Origin: Bacteroidota bacterium
GTDB taxonomy: Bacteria > Bacteroidota > Bacteroidia > Bacteroidales > Paludibacteraceae
NCBI GenBank assembly: GCA_030706455.1
Contig: JAUZOL010000001.1
Location: 124,001-188,000 of the forward strand
DNA length: 64,000 nucleotides
Direction: 5' to 3'
The notes under the pieces: generated by a model
The model's database searches: none
The model's input: the letters and a program-made list of their open reading frames with translations, nothing else
Told to the model about the DNA's origin: nothing
Shown: piece by piece, positions 27,836 to 36,406 of the stretch
Layout: each line of letters opens with the position of its first letter
How positions within the stretch are numbered: the stretch's first letter is position 1
Translations under genes and position numbers: made by a program

Positions 27836-29070
27836 TAAAAATTCAAATAAATGATGTTTTAGCACTCAAAACGTCATATCTAAGACTAATTAAACCTTTA
27901 GTTCTCGATAAACTAAAATTTTTGAAATTATCGCTTGAACATTTACAAGACCACACGAAAATTGTTGATAAAGATATCGTCTCAGTAAAATCATACACTA
28001 AGGATATTGCTAATATTATTCGTCCTACTAAAGTTGCAAAAGGATATTTTAATAAACCTGTTTATATCTATGGGGTTCAACATTATCTCGATGGTATTAA
28101 TAATATCAACACAGTAAATCTTAACGACTTAACTAATCTAATAAATACTCTTTTAGATCCTACTAAAAATGAACTTGACTTAATTTTAATTGGAGATCCC
28201 GAAAATTTAAAAGACACAAGCGATAATTTGCTTGCACAATACAATCTTGTCAATGCGGGGGAATTAGATGTTTTAAAATTAGCTTTCGATTATAAAGGAG
28301 AGATTGGATCAATAGTCAGACATTTTTTTTATGATAGGAATTTAACTACTTTTTGTCCTTACTGTAATCAAGGAATTGCCTTACATACTGAAAATGCAAA
28401 CACAGGAAAAACAGCTGATCAATTTAATTTAGATCATTTCTTTGATAAAGATAATAATCCGTTATTGGCTCTTTCTGTGTTTAATCTTGTTCCTTGTGAT
28501 ACAACATGCAATTTGACAAATAAATATACAACTCCATTTTCAGACAAATTCCACCTGAATCCATATATTTCTGGATTTAAACGAGATATGGTATTTAAAC
28601 CAGTGTATGATATTATAAGTGATGAGATTACAGAGATTGAACTAAAAATTACAGTTGATAGAAATTCAGCCAGACATTTACAATTAATTGGAGATAAAGA
28701 TAAATTAGATGAACAGCCTGAACATGGAAACCTGAATGTTTTCCAGATATACACGAAATACAATAGAGATGATGTTCTTAAAAAGTCAGGTAGAATTCTT
28801 AGAAATATGCGAAGAACTGCGATTAACATAGATTCATTAAAAAGTATATTGGGGGAGATTGGTATGGTGGACTCCTATGAAAACTTTAAGAAATGGTATG
28901 AGGAACATATTTATACTGAATTCCACGAAAAAGAATTTGATAAACAGGCATATTCAAAATTAAACCGAGATATGCTTGATTTTGTGTATGAGGCCTATTC
29001 AGACAGTATTTACAATGAAGTACGTAAAATTATTTCTAATAGCTATCTTCCAACCAAAGGTGGTGAGTGA
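27832..29070 (+). CDS. HNH endonuclease (PtuB-like partner)
   Basis: 412 aa. A zinc-binding HNH core lies at about 170-235: TTFCPYCNQGI, then FNLDHFFDKD (the conserved His) and FNLVPCDTTCNLTNK. The length and long flanking regions resemble HNH proteins paired with ABC-type ATPases. The ATPase subunit probably senses infection and licenses DNA or RNA cleavage. The gene is AT-rich like its partner and is last in the operon; a non-coding gap of 333 bp follows, then the convergent mobC. Confidence 0.83.
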   Translation: MIKIQINDVLALKTSYLRLIKPLVLDKLKFLKLSLEHLQDHTKIVDKDIVSVKSYTKDIANIIRPTKVAKGYFNKPVYIYGVQHYLDGINNINTVNLNDLTNLINTLLDPTKNELDLILIGDPENLKDTSDNLLAQYNLVNAGELDVLKLAFDYKGEIGSIVRHFFYDRNLTTFCPYCNQGIALHTENANTGKTADQFNLDHFFDKDNNPLLALSVFNLVPCDTTCNLTNKYTTPFSDKFHLNPYISGFKRDMVFKPVYDIISDEITEIELKITVDRNSARHLQLIGDKDKLDEQPEHGNLNVFQIYTKYNRDDVLKKSGRILRNMRRTAINIDSLKSILGEIGMVDSYENFKKWYEEHIYTEFHEKEFDKQAYSKLNRDMLDFVYEAYSDSIYNEVRKIISNSYLPTKGGE

Positions 29071-29403
29071 AAAAAATCGACTAATTAAAATCAACAAAAT
29101 ATACCCTAAAAAAATATACAATCACATCTTTACTAATCACAAAATCAAACAATTTAATCCCTATTGCTACTTTTTGTTTAGGATAACCTCAATCAATAAA
29201 ATAGAAAAAACACTCAACTCCTGCTCTCGCAGGTTTAAACCGAATAGGTAAAGCGGTCTTCGTCATTCCGCCACTTTGTTCACAAAAACATAGCCAACAA
29301 GGGTAAAACATGCAGCCTGAACCTGAATCCTGTAGTTTCCCGTTTACACAAAATTCTAGATAGTCCCTTTTCTTTCTTCACAAAAACTCAAGTTCTCATC
29401 GTC
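29071..29403. other. Convergent intergenic gap, end of defence cargo
   Basis: No credible gene lies between the HNH gene and the convergent mobC. A short hairpin CCTGC-tctc-GCAGG at 29220-29233 may weakly terminate either side. The base composition shifts here from AT-rich cargo to the more balanced mob region, so the cargo boundary lies within this gap. Confidence 0.45.
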
Positions 29404-31371
29404 CTAAATCCGCACCAATTCTTCTTTTACAATGTCCAGTACATCCTGCTTCACCTGTTTGTAGTTAAGTTCTATTTCTGCCTGCATAGTATCGCTGCCA
29501 TCAGCATCGGCGAAATACACAATTTCAGGAATCTTCTTGTATATCTTTGTTTCGGAAGCGACTAACGCATTGTCTACCACAATTTCACAATGAAAAATCT
29601 TCTGTTCAATCCGTTCTTCAAAATTATCTGAAACAGCTCCCACAAACATGCCTTGTGTGAGATTACTGATTTTAGAAGGTGGAATAAGTGAATCCATCTG
29701 CGTGCTTACAGACGTTGACTTATCGTTTCGATTAATTGTCATAGACTGTCGTTTCTGTAGTACCTTTCCGAAACGTTCCGAAAGAGTTTTAGCTGTTTCA
29801 CTTACCACTTGGCCGCTGAAGATATTACCCACCGTATTCATCACTACTTTGGCTTCTTTGTCTCCATAATCCCGGATTAACTGACTAAAGTCCTGAAAAC
29901 CCAAACAAACAGCCACTTTATTGGAACGGGCAGTGGCAATCAGGTTATCCAACCCGCGAAAATAAATGGTTGGTAACTCGTCTATAATGATTGAACTTTT
30001 CAGTTTTCCTTTCTTATTAATCAGCTTTACAATTCTCGAATTATACAAACCCAAAGCTGCTGAATAAATATTTTGCCGGTCTGGATTATTACCGACACAT
30101 AGTATTTTAGGTTCTTCTGGATTATTGATGTCCAGTGTAAAATCATCGCCAGTCATCACCCAGTAGAGTTGTGGACTAATCATTCTCGAAAGAGGAATTT
30201 TAGCACTGGCAATCTGTCCCTGTAATTGATCTTGCGCCCCACCCTCCCAAGCATCCATAAACGGTGACAAATAATTTTCCAACTCAGGATACGAAGTCAG
30301 TATCGGGAATATATCTGCATATCTACGATTCAGAAATTCAATGGCATGTAGGAATGTGCAATATTTCCCGTCTTTGTAAATTTTCAAATACCAGATAATA
30401 GCTGCCAGAAGAATAATGGGCGATTCCACAAAAAAGTCACCCTGTTTCTGAATCCAGGTTCTATTCAGGTTCAGCATAATTGTATAAGCCGATTCGTAGG
30501 CATCGGCAATATCAGTCATAAAAGCCGGATTGATAGGATTGCACCGGTGACTTTTACGTGGATTATCGAAATTGATGATATAAAATTTTGGCTTGACAGG
30601 GTACTTATCAATATTTTTCAACAAGGTATTGTAAGCAATAACACTCAGGTCATCAAACTTGTAATCGTAGATATACATTGAGAAACCTTTGGCAATATGC
30701 TGTTTGATGTAGTTATTGATAATAGCATAGGATTTTCCAGAACCCGGCGTTCCCAATACGATGGATGCCCGAAAAGGATTGACCACATTGATCCACCCGT
30801 TATATTGCTTCTTGCGGTAGAAAAAACGTGTCGGCAAATTCACGGAATACTCATTCTCCATCAGGCGTGTTTCCTGCATGAATGATTCGTTTTCGGTATT
30901 GAAAACGTCGTCCATCAGGTTATTGTGCCATAAACGGCTCATCCATAATCCAGCGACTAACAACAGAATATACCCCACTGCCAACACCGAAACATACAAG
31001 ATTGCATCGAAATTTATTGAGAACGGCAACTGTAATATCCACCCATTGAACAAAAATAAAATCAGGCCTAATGCCAGGAACAAATAAATTTTAGGCCAGG
31101 TAATCTTTTCTGTTTTTACCCCTTTCGTTCCCAGGCAAGACAATGACAGGAAAATCATTGCAAATATTTTTGTCCATACAATAGCGGTAAATAAACCTGT
31201 CGTCCGGTTAAAATTCAGTAGGATTTTATCCATTACACGAACTGTGATCCCCCAATCTCTCATGGCTTGATAACAAAACCAATAGATATGGATGATTACA
31301 AATAAAATACTGATGGCCCGCATAAATTCCACCACTCTGGCTAATCCTCTCAAGTCGTCTTCCTGTTGCAT
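29404..31371 (-). CDS. mobC: MobC/TraG-type VirD4 coupling ATPase
   Basis: 655 aa. The type IV coupling protein carries the relaxase-DNA complex to the transfer channel. Several N-terminal membrane helices lie within 1-150. Walker A is VLGTPGSGKSYAI near 214 and Walker B SSIIIDELPTIYF near 462, with the TraD/TraG feature NTVGNIFSGQV near 510. The gene lies 3 bp after mobB in the same operon, the arrangement of Bacteroides mobABC blocks. Confidence 0.92.
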   Translation of the reverse strand: MQQEDDLRGLARVVEFMRAISILFVIIHIYWFCYQAMRDWGITVRVMDKILLNFNRTTGLFTAIVWTKIFAMIFLSLSCLGTKGVKTEKITWPKIYLFLALGLILFLFNGWILQLPFSINFDAILYVSVLAVGYILLLVAGLWMSRLWHNNLMDDVFNTENESFMQETRLMENEYSVNLPTRFFYRKKQYNGWINVVNPFRASIVLGTPGSGKSYAIINNYIKQHIAKGFSMYIYDYKFDDLSVIAYNTLLKNIDKYPVKPKFYIINFDNPRKSHRCNPINPAFMTDIADAYESAYTIMLNLNRTWIQKQGDFFVESPIILLAAIIWYLKIYKDGKYCTFLHAIEFLNRRYADIFPILTSYPELENYLSPFMDAWEGGAQDQLQGQIASAKIPLSRMISPQLYWVMTGDDFTLDINNPEEPKILCVGNNPDRQNIYSAALGLYNSRIVKLINKKGKLKSSIIIDELPTIYFRGLDNLIATARSNKVAVCLGFQDFSQLIRDYGDKEAKVVMNTVGNIFSGQVVSETAKTLSERFGKVLQKRQSMTINRNDKSTSVSTQMDSLIPPSKISNLTQGMFVGAVSDNFEERIEQKIFHCEIVVDNALVASETKIYKKIPEIVYFADADGSDTMQAEIELNYKQVKQDVLDIVKEELVRI

Positions 31372-31374
31372 AAT

Positions 31375-32631
31375 TTAATGTTTATAACCGTTTCTCCTTT
31401 TCTTTCTTCGCATTTTTCTGGCAAAAGCTTCTTCCTGCGGATCTGTCCCATAAACTTCCGGGGTCAACATGCTAAGAATACCAGCAATTTCATTTTCATC
31501 TTCTTTATTGGAACGACTGTACGATTCCATTGAATCCGGCTCTTGCCTGTTGACTTTAACTTGAGGTTCTTGTTTTGGGGTATCTAAATGTTGCTGCCCG
31601 AAAAGCTCATTAAATACATTGGCCGAGAATTCTTTCCCTAATCGGGAACCATTGAAAACAGCTTTTTGATCGTGATCAATAAAAGTTACCCCATAGATAC
31701 GACCCTCTCCGTTGATACGAAACAGTGCACTGACATGCTGCTTTTCCAGTGACGGTTGAAACTCATCCATCGTGTTACTTGCTTTCATTGTATTTGCGAT
31801 CACTTTTCGACTTCGTTCTTTGAGCCCTTTCTCCCGGATAGTTTTTGCAGATTGCTCCATCCTGTTTTCCAGAGCCTCCACCCCTACTGATTTTCCGAAT
31901 AATGATGACCGGAAGGGATGCCCCACCTTTTCATTTTTGGCATCCAGGGCACAATAGACCAATCCCCGATATGGGTTCCCATTCGCCTCGCCCCGGATTT
32001 CCTCCACATGGACTTTATAAAAAGAGAGTAAGGCCTTGTACTCTTTCAGGCTTTGAAAGTGGTAAGTGGCGGCAATTGGCCGGATAACATTGGCTATTTG
32101 ATGCTTCACATCTCCGTTTTCATAAAGTACTGCTTTTAATGGGGAATTGTCATTACGCTGTTTCTGATCCGCTGGAATCAACCCGTATTGTCTTTCCAAT
32201 GCCCGGCACACATCCATTGACCGCCGTTTCTCAAAATTGTGATCAATTTTCCTGCCATTCTCATCTATCCGCAGTGACACTATATGAATATGACGCCGAT
32301 CGATATCCTCGTGCTTATACACGATAAAAGGCTGGTCGCCATAACCCATTTTATCCATATACGTTTGTGCTATTTCTTCCAGTTGTTCGTCGGATAAACG
32401 GTCTTTCGGATCAGGGTTGATCGAGATATGCAGCACCGGTTTTTCGGTGCGCCGGTTGGCTAAAAGGTAGGGTTCAAAGGATCGCAAACAGCTTGCAATA
32501 TCAAAATGTCCGTCGCCCGGTTCTATCATACGGTTGGTGAAAAGTACCTTGGCATGTTCCTCGTCCACCTTCTGTTGGTTATAGGCCAGCACTCCGTAGA
32601 GCGAACTTCCCGAGCTTATTTTTGCAACCAT
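31375..32631 (-). CDS. mobB: MobB relaxase
   Basis: 418 aa. The relaxase nicks oriT and stays attached to the 5' end through a tyrosine, probably one of those in SSLYGVLAYNQQKV. The metal-binding histidines are in HEDIDRRHIHIVSLRIDENG near 127-146, and LHISINPDPKDRLSD is the typical preceding motif. The C-terminus is charged and rich in Arg/Lys. The start overlaps the end of mobA by 16 bases. The candidate oriT is at 33125-33182. Confidence 0.93.
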   Translation of the reverse strand: MVAKISSGSSLYGVLAYNQQKVDEEHAKVLFTNRMIEPGDGHFDIASCLRSFEPYLLANRRTEKPVLHISINPDPKDRLSDEQLEEIAQTYMDKMGYGDQPFIVYKHEDIDRRHIHIVSLRIDENGRKIDHNFEKRRSMDVCRALERQYGLIPADQKQRNDNSPLKAVLYENGDVKHQIANVIRPIAATYHFQSLKEYKALLSFYKVHVEEIRGEANGNPYRGLVYCALDAKNEKVGHPFRSSLFGKSVGVEALENRMEQSAKTIREKGLKERSRKVIANTMKASNTMDEFQPSLEKQHVSALFRINGEGRIYGVTFIDHDQKAVFNGSRLGKEFSANVFNELFGQQHLDTPKQEPQVKVNRQEPDSMESYSRSNKEDENEIAGILSMLTPEVYGTDPQEEAFARKMRRKKRRNGYKH

Positions 32632-33077
32632 CGGCGTTCAAATTCTTCCGTCAGCTCCATTACCTGTTTGCTAATTGTAACCAGTTCCATGGTGGATTTC
32701 TCCAGTTTGTACAGAAATGCCAACGCTTTTTTGTCTGTAAAGGCCGACTTGATCGCCTTGGTCACCTGGTTGTAATTCACCCCCACGCTACGAAACTGGG
32801 AATGAAAAGTGGTCAGCCGCATGTAATAATCCATCGCTGCCTTATCAATTTTCACCACCTTCAGCTGACGGTCAAAGACACAGGATGTGATAAAATGGGC
32901 TTTCTCTTTTAACCCGGATTGTTCAAACAGGGCAAGGAACCTAGCATTGTCAGCATCATTCAAATTAAAGGAATAACGGTGGCTGCAAGGATTTTCCTTG
33001 GGTTTGCGACCACTTGTGCGTTTTCTTTTGGGGGTTGTCATTTGGTTGAAGTTCCTAATTTCATTTTCACTTTTCAT
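32616..33077 (-). CDS. mobA: MobA relaxosome accessory protein
   Basis: 153 aa with a basic N-terminus (PKRKRTSGRKPKENP). It carries the MobA/MobC-type core RYSFNLNDADNARFLALF, then FRSVGVNYNQVTKAIK, a ribbon-helix-helix-like nickase accessory protein family. It binds the oriT region and helps the relaxase. First gene of mobABC, starting about 50 bp from the inverted repeats at 33125-33182. Confidence 0.88.
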   Translation of the reverse strand: MKSENEIRNFNQMTTPKRKRTSGRKPKENPCSHRYSFNLNDADNARFLALFEQSGLKEKAHFITSCVFDRQLKVVKIDKAAMDYYMRLTTFHSQFRSVGVNYNQVTKAIKSAFTDKKALAFLYKLEKSTMELVTISKQVMELTEEFERRWLQK

Positions 33078-33124
33078 TCAATTCCCGGATTAAATCAAAA
33101 ACGCCGACTTCGGAGGTGTTTGCT

Positions 33125-33182
33125 CCCCTGGCAAGGGGCAAGTGGTTTTCAGGTACTGAAAACATTTTGAGTACCTCAAAAT
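33125..33182. other. Candidate origin of transfer (oriT): stacked inverted repeats
   Basis: Three inverted repeats lie in 58 bp: CCCC-N6-GGGG at 33125-33138; GTTTTCAG-gta-CTGAAAAC at 33145-33163; and, directly abutting, ATTTTGAG-tac-CTCAAAAT at 33164-33182. The last two have 8-bp perfect arms and a 3-bp spacer around a GTAC core. The position just upstream of mobA is where relaxase elements carry oriT. A 65-aa minus-strand ORF (33067-33264) crosses the site and is probably fortuitous. Confidence 0.6.
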
Positions 33183-33264
33183 ACAACTTGCTATTCCGTC
33201 CGCCGGAATAAAATCCCGCTGGGGCGTGATTGTTTCCCTTGCTCTCGATGATTAATGCTCTCAT

Positions 33265-33752
33265 TATCGACCGGTTTGATTTTCCAATGCAAAGTTACCG
33301 GAGAGAAGAATCACCTAACGAATAGCAACCAAAGCCACTTTCTGCCATACGAATGCCAACCTGTGCCAAGAGAGTTAATACCCATTTCCCGTTTCCGGAT
33401 TCTATGTTCTTTTGCAACAAAATGATTCAACACATCCGCACCTCTTCACTGAATCATCCATTAAAATCAGCACATAGATAAACAAGTACAACATTATGTA
33501 TGCAATGAAATACCGCGACATTGAAACAATGATTCAACGATGCTTTGAACTACAGACCGCTATCAGCACTGTTGTACTGATTCATTTCAGTCATGACGTA
33601 CTGTTGTGCTGTCGTATCGTTGTATGGAAGTATTTCCATAAAGAAGAAGATCCGTAGGGAAATAAAGGAATAACAACACAAGGATTTCTTTCAATAAAGC
33701 AGTATAGCATTTCATGCTTACAGCTATCAATCATCATATCATTAATTTAACA
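33265..33752. promoter_or_regulatory. Divergent mob/tra control region with TGATTCA repeats
   Basis: This 488-bp gap separates the minus-strand mob genes from the plus-strand tra operon. TGATTCA or its complement occurs four times: ATGATTCA 33422-33429, TGAATCAT 33450-33457, ATGATTCA 33529-33536 and TGATTCA 33578-33584. AATGATTCAAC is repeated exactly at 33421-33431 and 33528-33538. These could be operator or relaxosome sites. No clear -7 box was fixed. Confidence 0.5.
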
Positions 33753-34529
33753 ATGAAAAAAGAAACTTTATTCGTGGCCTTTGCCACACAGAAAGGCGGA
33801 ATGGGCAAAACCGCAATCACGGTATTAACTGCAAGTTACCTGCACTACACCAAAGGGTATCATGTAGCTGTGATCGACTGCGACTACCCCCAACACAGCA
33901 TTGTCGAAATGCGCAAACGCGATACGGAACTTGTCATGAAAGATGATTACTTCAAAGGATTGGCTTACCGGCAATTTTCCACGCTCGGTATCAAAGCCTA
34001 TCCGGTCAAAGAGTGCACGCTGGACATGGCCATTCCAACTGCAATGAAAATGACGGAACAATCCGAAAAGCACTATGACATAATCTTCTTTGATTTGCCC
34101 GGAACACTTAACACTCCCGGCGTCATCCGCACTCTGGCTGCCATGGATTATCTCTTTACTCCGGTAAGCGCTGATCGCTTAGTGCTGGAAAGTACGCTTC
34201 AATATGCCATTATGCTAACCGAAAATCTGATTGCTCCGAGAAAAGGGAACATCAAAGGGCTTTATCTCTTCTGGAATATGGTGGATGGACGGGAGAAGAC
34301 ACCCTTGTACGGAGCTTACGAGAAAGCCATTGCAGAGCTGGACGTGTCAATCCTCAAAACGTTTCTTCCCGACAGTAAACGGTTTCGCAAAGAGGTTTCA
34401 GATGAGCGCAAGACAGTCTTCCGCTCCACCCTTTTTCCGGTCGACAAAATGCTTCTCAAGGGCAGTCACATCGCAGAGTTAGTCAACGAAATATGTCAAA
34501 TCCTTCATTTAGATTCCAATGGCAAATAA
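33753..34529 (+). CDS. traA: ParA-family ATPase at head of tra operon (TraA)
   Basis: 258 aa from ATG 33753; an ATG at 33714 would add 13 residues with no family similarity. The deviant Walker A is ATQKGGMGKTAI, followed by VIDCDYPQHS and IIFFDLPGTLNTPG. Bacteroides conjugative elements begin the tra operon with this ParA/CobQ-type protein, probably acting in DNA positioning or transfer regulation. It overlaps the next gene by 11 bases. Confidence 0.9.
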   Translation: MKKETLFVAFATQKGGMGKTAITVLTASYLHYTKGYHVAVIDCDYPQHSIVEMRKRDTELVMKDDYFKGLAYRQFSTLGIKAYPVKECTLDMAIPTAMKMTEQSEKHYDIIFFDLPGTLNTPGVIRTLAAMDYLFTPVSADRLVLESTLQYAIMLTENLIAPRKGNIKGLYLFWNMVDGREKTPLYGAYEKAIAELDVSILKTFLPDSKRFRKEVSDERKTVFRSTLFPVDKMLLKGSHIAELVNEICQILHLDSNGK

Positions 34530-34935
34530 CAAATCCAAACTACCGGAAGTGGATGAATCCACTTTACTGGCTTCCATCAGAGAGCAGGACACTTCCAATA
34601 CGCAGAAAAATGACATTCCTGTTCCCAAACAACAAACACAACACATTGTTGATCAAAAAGAAGTGATTGAAACGAAGGAGCCTTTACGGCGCAAACGAAA
34701 CAGCTCTGTGGATTACACTTCGTCATTCTTACAAAAGAACGAATTCAAAACCCGGCAGTGCGTCTATATCAGCCAGCAAATTCACAACACTATTTCGGCC
34801 ATTGTACGGGTAATTGCCGATAAGGACATTTCAGTTGGAGGCTATATTGACACCGTACTATGCCAACACTTGGAAGCACATAAAGATGAGATCAATGAAC
34901 TGTACAAACGGGACAGGAAGGATCTGATACCATGA
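34519..34935 (+). CDS. DUF3408 conjugation protein
   Basis: 138 aa. The N-terminal 60 residues are polar and disordered-looking. The C-terminal 75 (SSFLQKNEFKTRQCVYISQQ, then RVIADKDISVGGYIDTVL) match the DUF3408 pattern, a ribbon-helix-helix-like fold found second in Bacteroides tra operons. A ParB-like DNA-binding role with the preceding ParA is plausible. It overlaps both neighbours. Confidence 0.85.
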   Translation: MANNKSKLPEVDESTLLASIREQDTSNTQKNDIPVPKQQTQHIVDQKEVIETKEPLRRKRNSSVDYTSSFLQKNEFKTRQCVYISQQIHNTISAIVRVIADKDISVGGYIDTVLCQHLEAHKDEINELYKRDRKDLIP

Positions 34936-35621
34936 GATTGTGTGCAGTCATCATCCTTCTGGTCTGTTTATATCTTTTGATTCGGATGATCTATTCCAAA
35001 CGATCCAGCCAATCCAATACCAAGGATGCATACACAACCAATAGGGACATAGACATGGATGAACCTTACAATATTCTTGGCAAAAGCCGCTTTGTCTCCC
35101 GTTTGAAAAGCCAACCGCAGCCAACTTGCGTCAATTCTCCAGAATCAGAAATTTACAAAGAAGATCCAGATACTTTTGCACCGGAAAAGCAACCCAGGGA
35201 GGTACTTTCTCTCCAAGAGTCGGATTCTTTTTTTAACCAAGAGCCGGATATCAGCATACCGTTGGAGGTTGAGACAAATGAAACTGAACCGGAATCGGAC
35301 GATGCATTTGACGAAGAAGAGGATGAAGAGTTGCGGCAAGTCCTCAGGGATGAAGTTGAGCTGGCCTCCGGAGTCACTTTTGAGCAGATGAACTTAGCCT
35401 TTGATGAAATCAATCATTCGAACGGCAATAATCAGGCAGAAGCCGGTGAAATATTGTATCACATGCAGGATACGGAATACATATCACAGCTATCCGCCAT
35501 CAGTTCTGAAAAAGCCGAACGGATAAAGGCTCTGATTGCCTTGCATGAACAAAGCATGGGAGTAGACACAAAAGCTAAAAATCCAACAAACAGCGTTGAT
35601 ATAACTTCTTTTTTACCTTAA
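34932..35621 (+). CDS. traD: TraD-like conjugation protein
   Basis: 229 aa. One N-terminal membrane helix (VIILLVCLYLLIRMIY) is followed by a long acidic soluble tail with a conserved-looking end: DEEEDEELRQVLRDEVELASG, then GVTFEQMNLAF and YISQLSAISSEKAERI (quoted in part). This corresponds to the protein called TraD in Bacteroides elements, which is unrelated to F-plasmid TraD. It overlaps the DUF3408 gene by 4 bases; a 143-bp gap to traE follows. Confidence 0.75.
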   Translation: MRLCAVIILLVCLYLLIRMIYSKRSSQSNTKDAYTTNRDIDMDEPYNILGKSRFVSRLKSQPQPTCVNSPESEIYKEDPDTFAPEKQPREVLSLQESDSFFNQEPDISIPLEVETNETEPESDDAFDEEEDEELRQVLRDEVELASGVTFEQMNLAFDEINHSNGNNQAEAGEILYHMQDTEYISQLSAISSEKAERIKALIALHEQSMGVDTKAKNPTNSVDITSFLP

Positions 35622-35764
35622 CCCTTTTAAGATTAAACGCATGAAACAAAGAGAGTACGGATAGAAACAGAACTTCCATTCTCGACACCAAAACTCATTT
35701 ATGCTAATTACTGTATTCACCTATAGAAAGAGTCAAATACTCTCGCCATTTTCCAATAACATTT

Positions 35765-36064
35765 ATGCGTAAAAAATACATTTCCCTTGCAGCGATCTTA
35801 ATTGTAACATCCTTTCGTGCCGTAGCTCAAGGCAGTGGTTCTGCCGGCATTACCGAAGCAACAAGTATGGTTACCTCCTACTTTGATCCTGCCACTAAAC
35901 TCATTTATGCCATCGGTGCCGTGATCGGCCTTATCGGCGGAGTGAAGGTCTATTCCAAATTCTCATCCGGCGATCCCGATACCAGTAAGACAGCAGCCTC
36001 CTGGTTCGGGGCCTGTATTTTTCTGATCGTATCGGCAACCATTCTCCGTTCCTTCTTTTTGTAA
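35765..36064 (+). CDS. traE: TraE, DUF4134 (VirB2-like pilin)
   Basis: 99 aa. A signal peptide ending near AVAQG is followed by two hydrophobic segments, LIYAIGAVIGLIGGVKVYSK and ASWFGACIFLIVSATIL. The SSGDPDTSKTAASWFGA loop is the DUF4134 hallmark. Size and topology match VirB2-type pilin subunits. First of the membrane-channel genes, 6 bp before traF. Confidence 0.92.
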   Translation: MRKKYISLAAILIVTSFRAVAQGSGSAGITEATSMVTSYFDPATKLIYAIGAVIGLIGGVKVYSKFSSGDPDTSKTAASWFGACIFLIVSATILRSFFL

Positions 36065-36070
36065 ACAGTC

Positions 36071-36406
36071 ATGGCCGAATACCCAATGAATAAAGGAATC
36101 GGTAAGCCGGCCGAGTTCAAGGGACTGAAAAGCCAGTACCTATTCATTTTTGCCGGAGGGCTACTGGCAGTCTTTATCGTATTTGTGGTGATGTATATGG
36201 CCGATATCGGCCAGTGGATCTGCATTGGCTTTGGCGTTAGTGCGGCATCCGCTCTGGTTTGGATGACTTTTACGCTGAACGGCAAATACGGAGAATACGG
36301 CCTGATGAAATCGCTGGCTCGCCGTTCCCATCCCAAATACATCATTAGCCGCAAAGCCATTTGCCGGTTATTGATTCCGTCCAACAACAAAAAGAAAACA
36401 GCATGA
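36071..36406 (+). CDS. traF: TraF, DUF4133 (VirB3-like)
   Basis: 111 aa. MNKGIGKPAEFKGLKSQYLF is the DUF4133 start. Two membrane helices follow (FAGGLLAVFIVFVVMYM and CIGFGVSAASALVWMTF). VirB3-type proteins dock the VirB4-like ATPase to the membrane, and here that ATPase gene, traG, overlaps traF by 4 bases. Confidence 0.92.
   Translation: MAEYPMNKGIGKPAEFKGLKSQYLFIFAGGLLAVFIVFVVMYMADIGQWICIGFGVSAASALVWMTFTLNGKYGEYGLMKSLARRSHPKYIISRKAICRLLIPSNNKKKTA

Noticed and set aside
6374-29070. BREX (type 2) or DISARM
   Set aside because: The NERD-kinase resembles PglW, but PglZ, PglX-type methylase, PglY/BrxC and BrxL are absent, and so are the DrmA helicase, DrmB and DrmC.
33067-33264. 65-aa minus-strand ORF overlapping the mobA start
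   Set aside because: It crosses the stacked inverted repeats of the candidate oriT and shows no family features; probably fortuitous.
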